DNA of 64,000 bases from Rhodococcus spongiicola (GTDB lineage: Bacteria; Actinomycetota; Actinomycetes; Mycobacteriales; Mycobacteriaceae). Positions 17,629 to 23,917 of the stretch are shown in pieces; the stretch's first letter is position 1, and each line of letters starts with the position of its first letter. The translations under genes were made by a program, and so were the position numbers. The DNA lies in assembly GCF_004011835.1 (NCBI RefSeq), contig NZ_RKLN01000001.1, forward strand, positions 124,001-188,000. The letters run 5' to 3'. The notes beneath the pieces were generated by a model. That model was not told the origin of the DNA. It saw only the letters and a program-made list of their open reading frames with translations, and ran no database searches.

Positions 17629-18585
17629 TCATCGGTTGCGGTGTATCATCGCCGCACCGACGGCACGCAACGCGTCCCGCAACGACTGCGGCTCGAGCAC
17701 CTCCACCTCGGAGCCGAGCGAGGTGAGCTGATCGAGCGCGACGTCCTCCGCCTCGAGCCGAAGGTCGACGGTGAACCATCCGTCGTCGTCGGGCGGCCCG
17801 GGTTCGACGCGAGCCGCCTCGACGCCGATGACATGTGGTAATCGCCGCCATGCCGCGGCGGACAGGCGCACGCGGCAGTCGAATCGCAGCAGTGCGCGGT
17901 CGAACTCGGCGACCGAGTCCGCCCACCACGTGGGCAGATCGAAGGTGTCGGGCCGCATTGCCGGCGTGTCCAGAACGATGGCCTCCGCGATCCTCGATAC
18001 CCGGTACGACAGCGTGCGGCCGCGATGCCGCGCGACGAGGTACCACACGCCGGCCTTCGCAACCAGGCCGAGGGGATCGACAGTTCGCGTCGCTGTACGT
18101 CGTCCCTTGCGGTAGGACATACGCAGCCGCCGACCCTCCAACACGGCGGCGCCGACGTCAGGGAGGTTTCCGACATCGCGAGGCCGGTCGAACCATCCGG
18201 GCGCGTCCACGTACAAGCGGTCACGCCACGCCTGCGCGCCAGCCCGTAGTGGAAGAGGCAAGGCCCTCAACAACTTCGATTGCGCAGCGGTGGCGACTTC
18301 GCGAAGCCCGAGGTCCTCGGCAATCGACGGCACCCCGAGCAACATCAGCGCCGACGTCTCGGCTCCGGTCATTGCGCCGAGTTTCGACTGCCAGCCGTCG
18401 AGCAGGCGAACCCCGCCGCCGGGGCCGCTCTCGGTCCACACCGGGACGCCCGCCGCCGACAGCGCCGCGACGTCGCGATACACGGTGCGCACCGAGACAC
18501 CCAGTTCGTCCGCGAGGCGCTGCGCTGTGACACCCAGGCTGCCCTCGAGGCGCAGCATGATCTCCACGAGTCGGCTCGACCGCAT
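17629..18585 (-). CDS. WYL-domain transcriptional regulator (YafY type)
   Basis: Regulator of 318 residues. The N-terminal DeoR-like helix-turn-helix is QRLADELGVSVRTVYRDVAA (residues 22-41); the central WYL domain contains DPLGLVAKAGVWYLVARHRG and YRVSRI. WYL domains are thought to sense ligands such as nucleotides or nucleic acid. The gene is divergent from a PNPOx-like flavoprotein, with two copies of GTCAGGNATNCCTG between them, so it probably controls both genes. It converges with the thiolase gene, 21 bp between stops. Confidence 0.92.
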   Translation of the reverse strand: MRSSRLVEIMLRLEGSLGVTAQRLADELGVSVRTVYRDVAALSAAGVPVWTESGPGGGVRLLDGWQSKLGAMTGAETSALMLLGVPSIAEDLGLREVATAAQSKLLRALPLPLRAGAQAWRDRLYVDAPGWFDRPRDVGNLPDVGAAVLEGRRLRMSYRKGRRTATRTVDPLGLVAKAGVWYLVARHRGRTLSYRVSRIAEAIVLDTPAMRPDTFDLPTWWADSVAEFDRALLRFDCRVRLSAAAWRRLPHVIGVEAARVEPGPPDDDGWFTVDLRLEAEDVALDQLTSLGSEVEVLEPQSLRDALRAVGAAMIHRNR

Positions 18586-18597
18586 ACCCGGAGCCTA

Positions 18598-18613
18598 GTC
18601 AGGAATTCCTGCC
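18598..18613. promoter_or_regulatory. Candidate WYL-regulator operator 1
   Basis: GTCAGGAATTCCTGCC: an AGGAATTCCT palindrome inside a 14-bp motif that recurs 23 bp further on, between the divergent WYL and PNPOx genes. Confidence 0.55.
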
Positions 18614-18620
18614 ACACCCT

Positions 18621-18636
18621 GTCAGGGATGCCTGTG
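18621..18636. promoter_or_regulatory. Candidate WYL-regulator operator 2
   Basis: GTCAGGGATGCCTGTG repeats the motif GTCAGGNATNCCTG of 18598-18613. Centre-to-centre spacing is 23 bp, about two helical turns, so both dimers would lie on the same DNA face. Confidence 0.55.
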
Positions 18637-18649
18637 CACACTGGTCGCC

Positions 18650-19162
18650 ATGAGCAACTGGACTACGTTCGCAAACGAAGCCCCGGACCTGGCACGCGCC
18701 GTCGCGGCGCGTCTCGAGGCCCACAAACATCACGTCCTCGCGAGCCTGCGCAGGGATGGCTCGCCGCGTGTCAGTGGCACGGAGGTGGAGATCTATGGGG
18801 GCTCACTCCTGCTCGGGTCGATGGTGGGGGCTCGGAAAGTGCAAGATCTGCAACGGGATCCGCGGTTCTCGCTCCACAGCAACCCAGGCCATCACTCGAT
18901 GGATGGCGGTGACGCCAAGATCACCGGTCGCGCTCAGGAAATTCTCGGAGAACGGAAGAAGCGAATCGTCGATCATTGGATCGTCGATCGCCACCCGAGC
19001 GACCCTGCCGAGGCTGAGGTAGCTGCTGAATCCGATGCACTTGCCGAGGCGGAGGTATTCGAACTCGACCTCGAGGAAGTGGTCTTGACAAAAGTCGCGG
19101 GCGATCACCTGCACATCGACCTATGGCGACCCGGCAAGGGCGTAACCCGGTTCACCAGATGA
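18650..19162 (+). CDS. Pyridoxamine 5'-phosphate oxidase-like flavoprotein
   Basis: 170-residue split-barrel protein of the PNPOx/flavin-reductase-like family; these bind FMN or F420. Seen: HHVLASLRRDGSPRVSGTEV at the usual start of the barrel and GARKVQDLQRDPRFSLHS, the phosphate-binding strand region. It lacks the extra motifs of true PdxH, so a redox role with an unknown substrate is likelier than vitamin B6 synthesis. It is divergent from the WYL regulator. No ribosome site is visible before the ATG. Confidence 0.8.
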   Translation: MSNWTTFANEAPDLARAVAARLEAHKHHVLASLRRDGSPRVSGTEVEIYGGSLLLGSMVGARKVQDLQRDPRFSLHSNPGHHSMDGGDAKITGRAQEILGERKKRIVDHWIVDRHPSDPAEAEVAAESDALAEAEVFELDLEEVVLTKVAGDHLHIDLWRPGKGVTRFTR

Positions 19163-19173
19163 ACAACAGGCCC

Positions 19174-19683
19174 TCAACCGACCGCGCGACGCAGGAGGTC
19201 GGCAACCTCACTGTCGAACGCAACGAACGTCACGACGCGGACATTCGTCCGCACGGCCCGGACGGCGGCGACGGCCTGCGCCACGGCGTCGCCCATCGGC
19301 CACCCGAACGCGCCCGACGAGATGAGGGGGAAGGCAACCGTCTCGGCACCGAGCTCGTCGGCGACGGCGAGACTGCGCCGGTAGCACGAATGCAGCACCT
19401 CGCTGCGGTCCTCGTGGCGCGAGTACCGTGGCCCGACGGTGTGGATCACCCAGTTCGCAGGCAGTTGTCCCGCCGTCGTCGCAACGGCCGCCCCCTCGGC
19501 GAGCCCGTTCGGCAACGTCGTGGCCCGTAGGGCCCGGCACTCCTCGAGGATCGCCGGTCCACCGCGCCGGTGGATCGCGCCGTCGACCCCGCCGCCACCG
19601 AGCAGCGACGAGTTGGCGGCGTTGACGATGGCGTCCACCCGCTGCGAGGTGATGTCACCGTGCACGATGTCGATGACGGTCAT
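19174..19683 (-). CDS. Macro-domain protein 1 (O-acetyl-ADP-ribose deacetylase type)
   Basis: Stand-alone macro domain of 169 residues, binding or hydrolysing ADP-ribose derivatives (O-acetyl-ADP-ribose or ADP-ribosyl-protein) in the cytosol. Seen: DAIVNAANSSLLGGGGVDGA (catalytic/binding loop 1, residues 17-36), HTVGPRY, and SSGAFGWPMGDAV (loop 2), all as in E. coli YmdB. The start at 19681-19683 follows GAAGGAG. It is the last of three tandem macro genes and the only one without the C-terminal module, ending at LLRRAVG. It is about 214 bp from the previous gene, so it may have its own promoter or be read through. Confidence 0.92.
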   Translation of the reverse strand: MTVIDIVHGDITSQRVDAIVNAANSSLLGGGGVDGAIHRRGGPAILEECRALRATTLPNGLAEGAAVATTAGQLPANWVIHTVGPRYSRHEDRSEVLHSCYRRSLAVADELGAETVAFPLISSGAFGWPMGDAVAQAVAAVRAVRTNVRVVTFVAFDSEVADLLRRAVG

Positions 19684-19897
19684 ACGGACTCCTTCGGTGT
19701 GGTGGCGCCGCGCGAACGCCGGCCCCTCGGTCGCAATCGCAGCACGGTTCGAGCGGCGGCGTCCAGCACCATCCCGAATTCGCGACCACCCGGAATTCAC
19801 AACCACCCGGATCACACTGTCGTCGGCGTGCACCGCCCGACTCGCGGTGTCAGAGCACGCCAAATCGACGGGTGGGAGACGACAACCTCCCGTTGGT

Positions 19898-20896
19898 CTA
19901 CTCGGGGAGCATTCTCGCCAAGAGCCGAGATGTCGGTGTGTGCTTGGCCGCGACCGGCGCCGCACGCGTGGCGCCCGGTAGCGCGATCAGCCACAGTGCC
20001 GACCGCAGTGATTCGTACGTCCGCGCCCAGGACCGCGACTCGTGGTCGCACACGTCGGCTTCCTCCGAATCACCCTCATCGAGAGCTATTTCCGCGTGCT
20101 CCAGCCAGACGACCTCTTGTTCCTTGGTGATCTGCAGGTAGTCGAGCACGGCGTCCCGGTCGTGGCCACACACCGACGCGACCTCGTACGCAGTGAGCGA
20201 TTCGGACCCGTCCTGATCGAGATGCATCAGTGTCAGCAGAGCCGGAGGGGTGCCCGGGTCGTCCTCCTCTTCCTCATCGTCCTCGGTGTCGTCGTCTGTC
20301 GGTGCGCGCGATGGCACATCGTCGTTTTTCGGGGGCAGGCCGTCGGCGAACCGGGCGTCGACCGACACGGTGAACGCGCTGAACAGGTCGACCGTGCGAC
20401 GCAGAAGGTTGGCAGCTTCACGGTCGTACGCAACGAATTTCACGACACGGACATTCGTCCGCGTGGCCCGGACGGCGGCCACGGCCTGCGTTACGGCGTC
20501 GCCCATCGGCCACCCGAACGTACCCGACGAGATGAGCGGGAAGGCGACCGTCGCGGCACCGAGCTCGTCGGCGACGGCGAGGCTGCGCCGGTAGCACGAC
20601 CGCAGCACCTCGCTGCGGTCCTCCTGCCGCGAGTACCCCGGCCCGACGGTATGGATCACCCATTTCGCGGGCAGCTGTCCCGCCGCCGTCGCGACCGCAG
20701 CTCCCTCGGCGAGCCCCTTCGGCAACGTCGTGGCCCGCAGAGTCCGGCACTCCTCGACGATCGCCGGTCCCCCGCGCCGTTTGATCGCGCCGTCCACCCC
20801 ACCGCCGCCGTCGAGCAGCGACGAGTTCGCGGCGTTCACGATCGCGTCCACACGCTGCCGGGTGATGTCGCCCTGCACGATTTCGATGACGGTCAT
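19898..20896 (-). CDS. Macro-domain protein 2 with C-terminal shared module
   Basis: 332 residues. Residues 1-170 form a macro domain with intact loops (NAANSSLLDGGGGVDGAIK; SSGTFGWPMGD). An acidic linker follows at 190-215 (DDDTEDDEEEEDD). Residues 217-312 are a module of unknown fold (LTLMHLDQDG, YEVASVCGHDRDAVLDYL, ESRSWARTYESLRSAL) that recurs in macro protein 3 and in the chaperone-like protein at 23918-25348. The ATG at 20894-20896 aligns with the start of macro 1. Enzymatic role: ADP-ribose binding or removal. The module may be a docking or nucleic-acid-binding part; this is inference only. Confidence 0.88.
   Translation of the reverse strand: MTVIEIVQGDITRQRVDAIVNAANSSLLDGGGGVDGAIKRRGGPAIVEECRTLRATTLPKGLAEGAAVATAAGQLPAKWVIHTVGPGYSRQEDRSEVLRSCYRRSLAVADELGAATVAFPLISSGTFGWPMGDAVTQAVAAVRATRTNVRVVKFVAYDREAANLLRRTVDLFSAFTVSVDARFADGLPPKNDDVPSRAPTDDDTEDDEEEEDDPGTPPALLTLMHLDQDGSESLTAYEVASVCGHDRDAVLDYLQITKEQEVVWLEHAEIALDEGDSEEADVCDHESRSWARTYESLRSALWLIALPGATRAAPVAAKHTPTSRLLARMLPE
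19961..20386 (-). repeat. Shared C-terminal module, copy A
   Basis: Coding repeat of about 140 residues from DLFSAF to the alanine/proline end, fused to macro domain 2. It is close in sequence to copies B (20959-21387) and C (24776-25231); copy C is in opposite orientation. Confidence 0.85.
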
Positions 20897-20931
20897 GCGT
20901 GCTCCTTTGTGTGGTCGTCTGGCGCGCGGTC

Positions 20932-21888
20932 TCATGACGCCGGTGATTGCTTGGCCGCGGCCGGCGCCGCCCGCGTGGCATCTGGTAGCGCGATTACCCG
21001 CAGTGCCGACCGCAGCGATTCGTACGTCCGCGCCCAGGCCCGCGACTCATAGTCGCGGGCGTCGCCCTTCTTCGAATCACTCTCACCGCGAGCTGTTTTC
21101 GCGGACTCTCGCCACTTGATCTCGTGTACCTGCGTGATCCTCAGATAGTCGAGGACCGCGTCGCGGTCGTGACCGCACACCGACGCGACCTCGTGCGCAG
21201 TGAGCAATCCGTACCCGCCCGGATCGAGGTGAATCAGTGTCATCAGGGCAGGCGGGAGGCCCGGGTCGTCCTCGTCATCCTCGGTGCCGTCGTCTGTCGG
21301 TGTGCTGGATGGCACATCCCCTCTTTCGCGGGGCAGGCTGTCGGTTGACCGGGCGTCGACCGAAGGCGTCAACGTGCTGAACAGGTCCACAGCGCGACGC
21401 AGAAGATCGACAACCTCGGGGAAGGCAACGACGAACTTCACGACACGAACGTTCGTCCGCGCGGCCCGGACGGCGGCCACAGCCTGCGTCACGGCGTCGT
21501 GCTTCGGCCACATGCCCGGGGAGAGGAGCGGGAAGGCAACCGTCTCGGCACCGAGTTGGTCGGCGACGGCGAGACTGCGCTGGTAGCACGACTGCAGCAC
21601 CTCGCTGCGGTCCTCCTGCCGCGAGTACCGTGGCCCGACGGTATGGATCACCCATTTCGCGGACAGTTCGCCCGCCGTCGTCGCAACAGCCGCCCCCTCG
21701 GCGAGCCCGTTCGGCAACGTCGTGGCCCGCAGAGTCCGGCACTCCTCGGCGATCGCCGGTCCCCCATTCGCGTGAATCTGGCCATCCACCACACCGCTGC
21801 TGTCGAGCAGCGACGAGTTCGCGGCGTTCACGATCGCGTCCACCCGCTGCCGGGTGATGGCGCCGAGCACGATCTCGATGACGGTCAT
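20932..21888 (-). CDS. Macro-domain protein 3, degenerate binding loops, with shared module
   Basis: 318 residues: macro domain 1-167, acidic linker about 190-209, shared module 210-310. Loop 1 reads NAANSSLLDSSGVVDGQI instead of GGGGVDGAI, and loop 2 reads LLSPGMWPKHDAV instead of SSGAFGWPMGDAV. Both ADP-ribose phosphate-binding loops are therefore altered, and the protein may bind weakly or have lost catalysis. The start (21886-21888) has AAGGGAG upstream. Macro 2 begins 35 bp after its stop, so the two are probably one transcript. Divergence next to two intact paralogues suggests a regulatory or scaffold role; decay is the alternative. Confidence 0.87.
   Translation of the reverse strand: MTVIEIVLGAITRQRVDAIVNAANSSLLDSSGVVDGQIHANGGPAIAEECRTLRATTLPNGLAEGAAVATTAGELSAKWVIHTVGPRYSRQEDRSEVLQSCYQRSLAVADQLGAETVAFPLLSPGMWPKHDAVTQAVAAVRAARTNVRVVKFVVAFPEVVDLLRRAVDLFSTLTPSVDARSTDSLPRERGDVPSSTPTDDGTEDDEDDPGLPPALMTLIHLDPGGYGLLTAHEVASVCGHDRDAVLDYLRITQVHEIKWRESAKTARGESDSKKGDARDYESRAWARTYESLRSALRVIALPDATRAAPAAAKQSPAS
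20959..21387 (-). repeat. Shared C-terminal module, copy B
   Basis: Second copy of the module, fused to macro domain 3 (PPALMTLIHLDPGG, HEVASVCGHDRDAVLDYL, ESRAWARTYESLRSAL). It is the closest to copy C, sharing the linker GDVPSS-TPTDDGT almost unchanged. Confidence 0.85.
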
Positions 21889-22061
21889 GCGTACTCCCTT
21901 GTGTGGTCTCGACATTCCACGGTCGCGGGTTCGGGCGAGTCCCGCCGAACCCTTCTAGGCCTTCCGGTATTGCACCCCAACAACATCCAGCACGCACGGG
22001 CACCGCTGGGGTTCGACTGCGCCCTCGACCAAGGCGGCGCGACCGTCGGCCCCTGTCGCGC

Positions 22062-23039
22062 CTAATCGACAGGGAGAGACGACGACCACCCCTCGAGATC
22101 GTCGCCTCCCCCCACCGTCCGCACGGCTAGTCGCTCCAGATCAACCGCGCGGTATCCGGGCCAGCCGTGCAGCATCCGAGTCCACCGCGCCGGGATCACG
22201 GACGCACCCCACCGCGCCCCGAGCAGTCCCCCGGCGATCGCCGCGGTGGTGTCGGTGTCATGACCGGCACGCACCGCCTGCTCCAACGCCCGCTGCAGAT
22301 GCTCAGGACCGGTCGCGTCCGTAGTGGTGATCGCCCACCACGCAGTCAGCAGCGCGTCGACGACCCACCCGTTGTTCGGGAAGTCGGCCGGCGTGCCTCG
22401 CTCGGCCCGGTCGAGTAGCGGTGTCCAGTAGTCGCGCGCCCCTGTCGAGGCCCCCGCGACGTACTCGCGAACACCGTCGAACGTGCCGTACAGAACGGCG
22501 TGGCGGATGGCGTAGGTCCACATCTCGCACGCCTCCACGGCGCGCTCGTCGTCGTGGGTGAGCAGGCTGATCGCACGCGCCGCCCGCAGACATCCGTCGG
22601 CGTCACCGAGGTAGGCCAGCGCGACCGGCGCTGTCCGCATCAGCGACCCGTTACCGCCCTTCAGCCCCGGTATCGCCGCCGCGATCGAACGCATCTCCTC
22701 GGCCGAGGCCGGCCGCTTCGACAACACCGCCGACGTCTGGACCCCGATGTCGGCCGGTCCGGACTCGTACCACCGGACGAACTGCGCCGCAACGGCATCC
22801 AGTCCTGGACCGGTAGAAATGTCGGCCCCAGTCGCAGCGACCTCGGCAATCGCGACGGCCATCGAGGTGTCGTCGGTCCACTCGCCCGGTGCGAACGAGC
22901 CGAGCCCGCCGCCGATCATGTCGATCACCGCGTCGGACCCAGGCGCCGTGAACTCGTACCCCGCACCGAGCGCATCACCGGTCGCGGTAGCGAGAAGTAC
23001 ACCGGCGGCGCGGTCGGTTCGTTCGTCGGGCAGCCCCAC
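22062..23039 (-). CDS. ADP-ribosylglycohydrolase (DraG/ARH family)
   Basis: 325-residue hydrolase that removes ADP-ribose from modified proteins or other acceptors with the help of two metal ions. Seen: GDALGAGYEF near residue 21, metal-binding EWTDDTSMAVAIAEV (Asp56, Asp57, Thr58), GNGSLMRTAP, and GHDTDTTAAIAGGLLGARWG with Asp261 and Asp263. All metal ligands appear intact. The GTG at 23037-23039 has AAGGAG six bases upstream. It is the first gene of the leftward arm of the ADP-ribose locus, followed by three macro genes. Its promoter region is shared with the NrtR-like regulator. Confidence 0.94.
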   Translation of the reverse strand: MGLPDERTDRAAGVLLATATGDALGAGYEFTAPGSDAVIDMIGGGLGSFAPGEWTDDTSMAVAIAEVAATGADISTGPGLDAVAAQFVRWYESGPADIGVQTSAVLSKRPASAEEMRSIAAAIPGLKGGNGSLMRTAPVALAYLGDADGCLRAARAISLLTHDDERAVEACEMWTYAIRHAVLYGTFDGVREYVAGASTGARDYWTPLLDRAERGTPADFPNNGWVVDALLTAWWAITTTDATGPEHLQRALEQAVRAGHDTDTTAAIAGGLLGARWGASVIPARWTRMLHGWPGYRAVDLERLAVRTVGGGDDLEGWSSSLPVD

Positions 23040-23061
23040 AAAAACTCCTTAGATCAGCTTC

Positions 23062-23092
23062 GCGCTAAACATTAGCGCATCATTGCGCTAAT
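23062..23092. promoter_or_regulatory. Operator cluster: three GCGCTAA half-sites
   Basis: GCGCTAA (23062-23068), TTAGCGC (23072-23078) and GCGCTAAT (23085-23092) form two overlapping palindromes with spacers of 3 and 6 bases; the longer, ATTAGCGC-N6-GCGCTAAT, spans 22 bp. They cover the predicted promoters of both divergent arms. The adjacent NrtR-like protein is the likely ligand-controlled binder. Confidence 0.7.
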
Positions 23093-23094
23093 CT
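23066..23094 (+). promoter_or_regulatory. Candidate promoter of the NrtR-like gene (leaderless)
   Basis: TAAACA (23066-23071), a 17-bp spacer, TAATCT (23089-23094). The GTG at 23101 is six bases after the -10 box, so the transcript would begin at the start codon. This agrees with the absence of a ribosome site. Confidence 0.45.
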
Positions 23095-23098
23095 GCAA
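23069..23098 (-). promoter_or_regulatory. Candidate promoter of the glycohydrolase arm
   Basis: On the minus strand: TTGCAG (23098-23093), an 18-bp spacer, TAATGT (23074-23069). It overlaps the opposite promoter and the operator half-sites almost completely. Confidence 0.45.
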
Positions 23099-23100
23099 GG

Positions 23101-23799
23101 GTGACCCCGGATGCAGGACGAACCGAGTGGCGCGATGCCGACGGCAAGGCGCTCACCGACTACCCCCGGCCGTCCGTGGCCGTCGACGTGGCGGTCCTCA
23201 CGGTGCAGACGGGCCAACTCCACGTACTGGTCGTCGAGAGACCCGATGGCGCGCTGGCACTTCCCGGTTCATTCCTGCGGCCCGGCGAACGGCTGGCCGA
23301 CGCGGCCGAACGCGCTCTGCAAACGAAGGCCGGGCTCGTCGGCGCCGACTTCCATCAGCTCGCGATGTTCGATGCCCCGGACCGCGACGGCCGTGGCTGG
23401 GTGCTGTCGATGGCGCACGGTGCGACCCTGCGCCGCGACGAGCTGCCGGCCGAGGCCACGCTTGTCCGTGTGGACGGTCGGACGGTGACCGCGCCATTGG
23501 CCTTCGACCACGCCGCAATGGTGTCGCGCGCCGTCGACGACCTGCGTGGCCGCTATGCCCGCCGGGTCGACCCGTCCGGACTCCTCACCAACGTCTTCAC
23601 AGTGCTCGAACTCCGGCGGCTGTACGAAACAGTATTCGGCCGGTCTCTGCCCAAGGATTCGTTCCGGCGACTGGTCATCGACGCGATCGAGGCAACAGGG
23701 CGAACGTCGAGCAGCGGAACTGGGCGTCCGGCCGAGCTGTTCCGCCACAGGAGCGGTGCCGATCTGCCGGCTGGTGCCGCAGGCATGCTGACGGATTGA
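23101..23799 (+). CDS. NrtR-like regulator: Nudix-derived sensor plus winged helix
   Basis: 232 residues. The N-terminal half is a Nudix fold (VAVDVAVLTVQTGQLHVLVV, LALPGSFLRPGERLADAAER). The Nudix box is eroded: the second Gly is Ser, and the RELxEExG segment reads RALQTKAG, so the catalytic glutamates are gone. The C-terminal half (LLTNVFTVLELRRLYETVFG, SFRRLVIDAIEATG) is the NrtR-type winged helix. NrtR proteins sense ADP-ribose or NAD-related metabolites and repress NAD and ADP-ribose genes. The GTG start is predicted to be leaderless. Its position, divergent from a glycohydrolase, fits autoregulation and control of the whole locus. Confidence 0.88.
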   Translation: MTPDAGRTEWRDADGKALTDYPRPSVAVDVAVLTVQTGQLHVLVVERPDGALALPGSFLRPGERLADAAERALQTKAGLVGADFHQLAMFDAPDRDGRGWVLSMAHGATLRRDELPAEATLVRVDGRTVTAPLAFDHAAMVSRAVDDLRGRYARRVDPSGLLTNVFTVLELRRLYETVFGRSLPKDSFRRLVIDAIEATGRTSSSGTGRPAELFRHRSGADLPAGAAGMLTD

Positions 23800-23917
23800 C
23801 CGACACGGCCTGGCATGCCCGGAGTTGTCGCTCCGGCAAGCTACGTTGAACGCGACACGGTCGAGCGCTGCAGCAGACCTCGACCGTGACGCAGAGGCCC
23901 GACAGACAGGGGGCAGC

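Noticed and set aside
19174-23039. DarTG-type toxin-antitoxin
   Set aside because: No DarT-like DNA ADP-ribosyltransferase is seen next to the macro genes, and the macro loops resemble YmdB rather than DarG.
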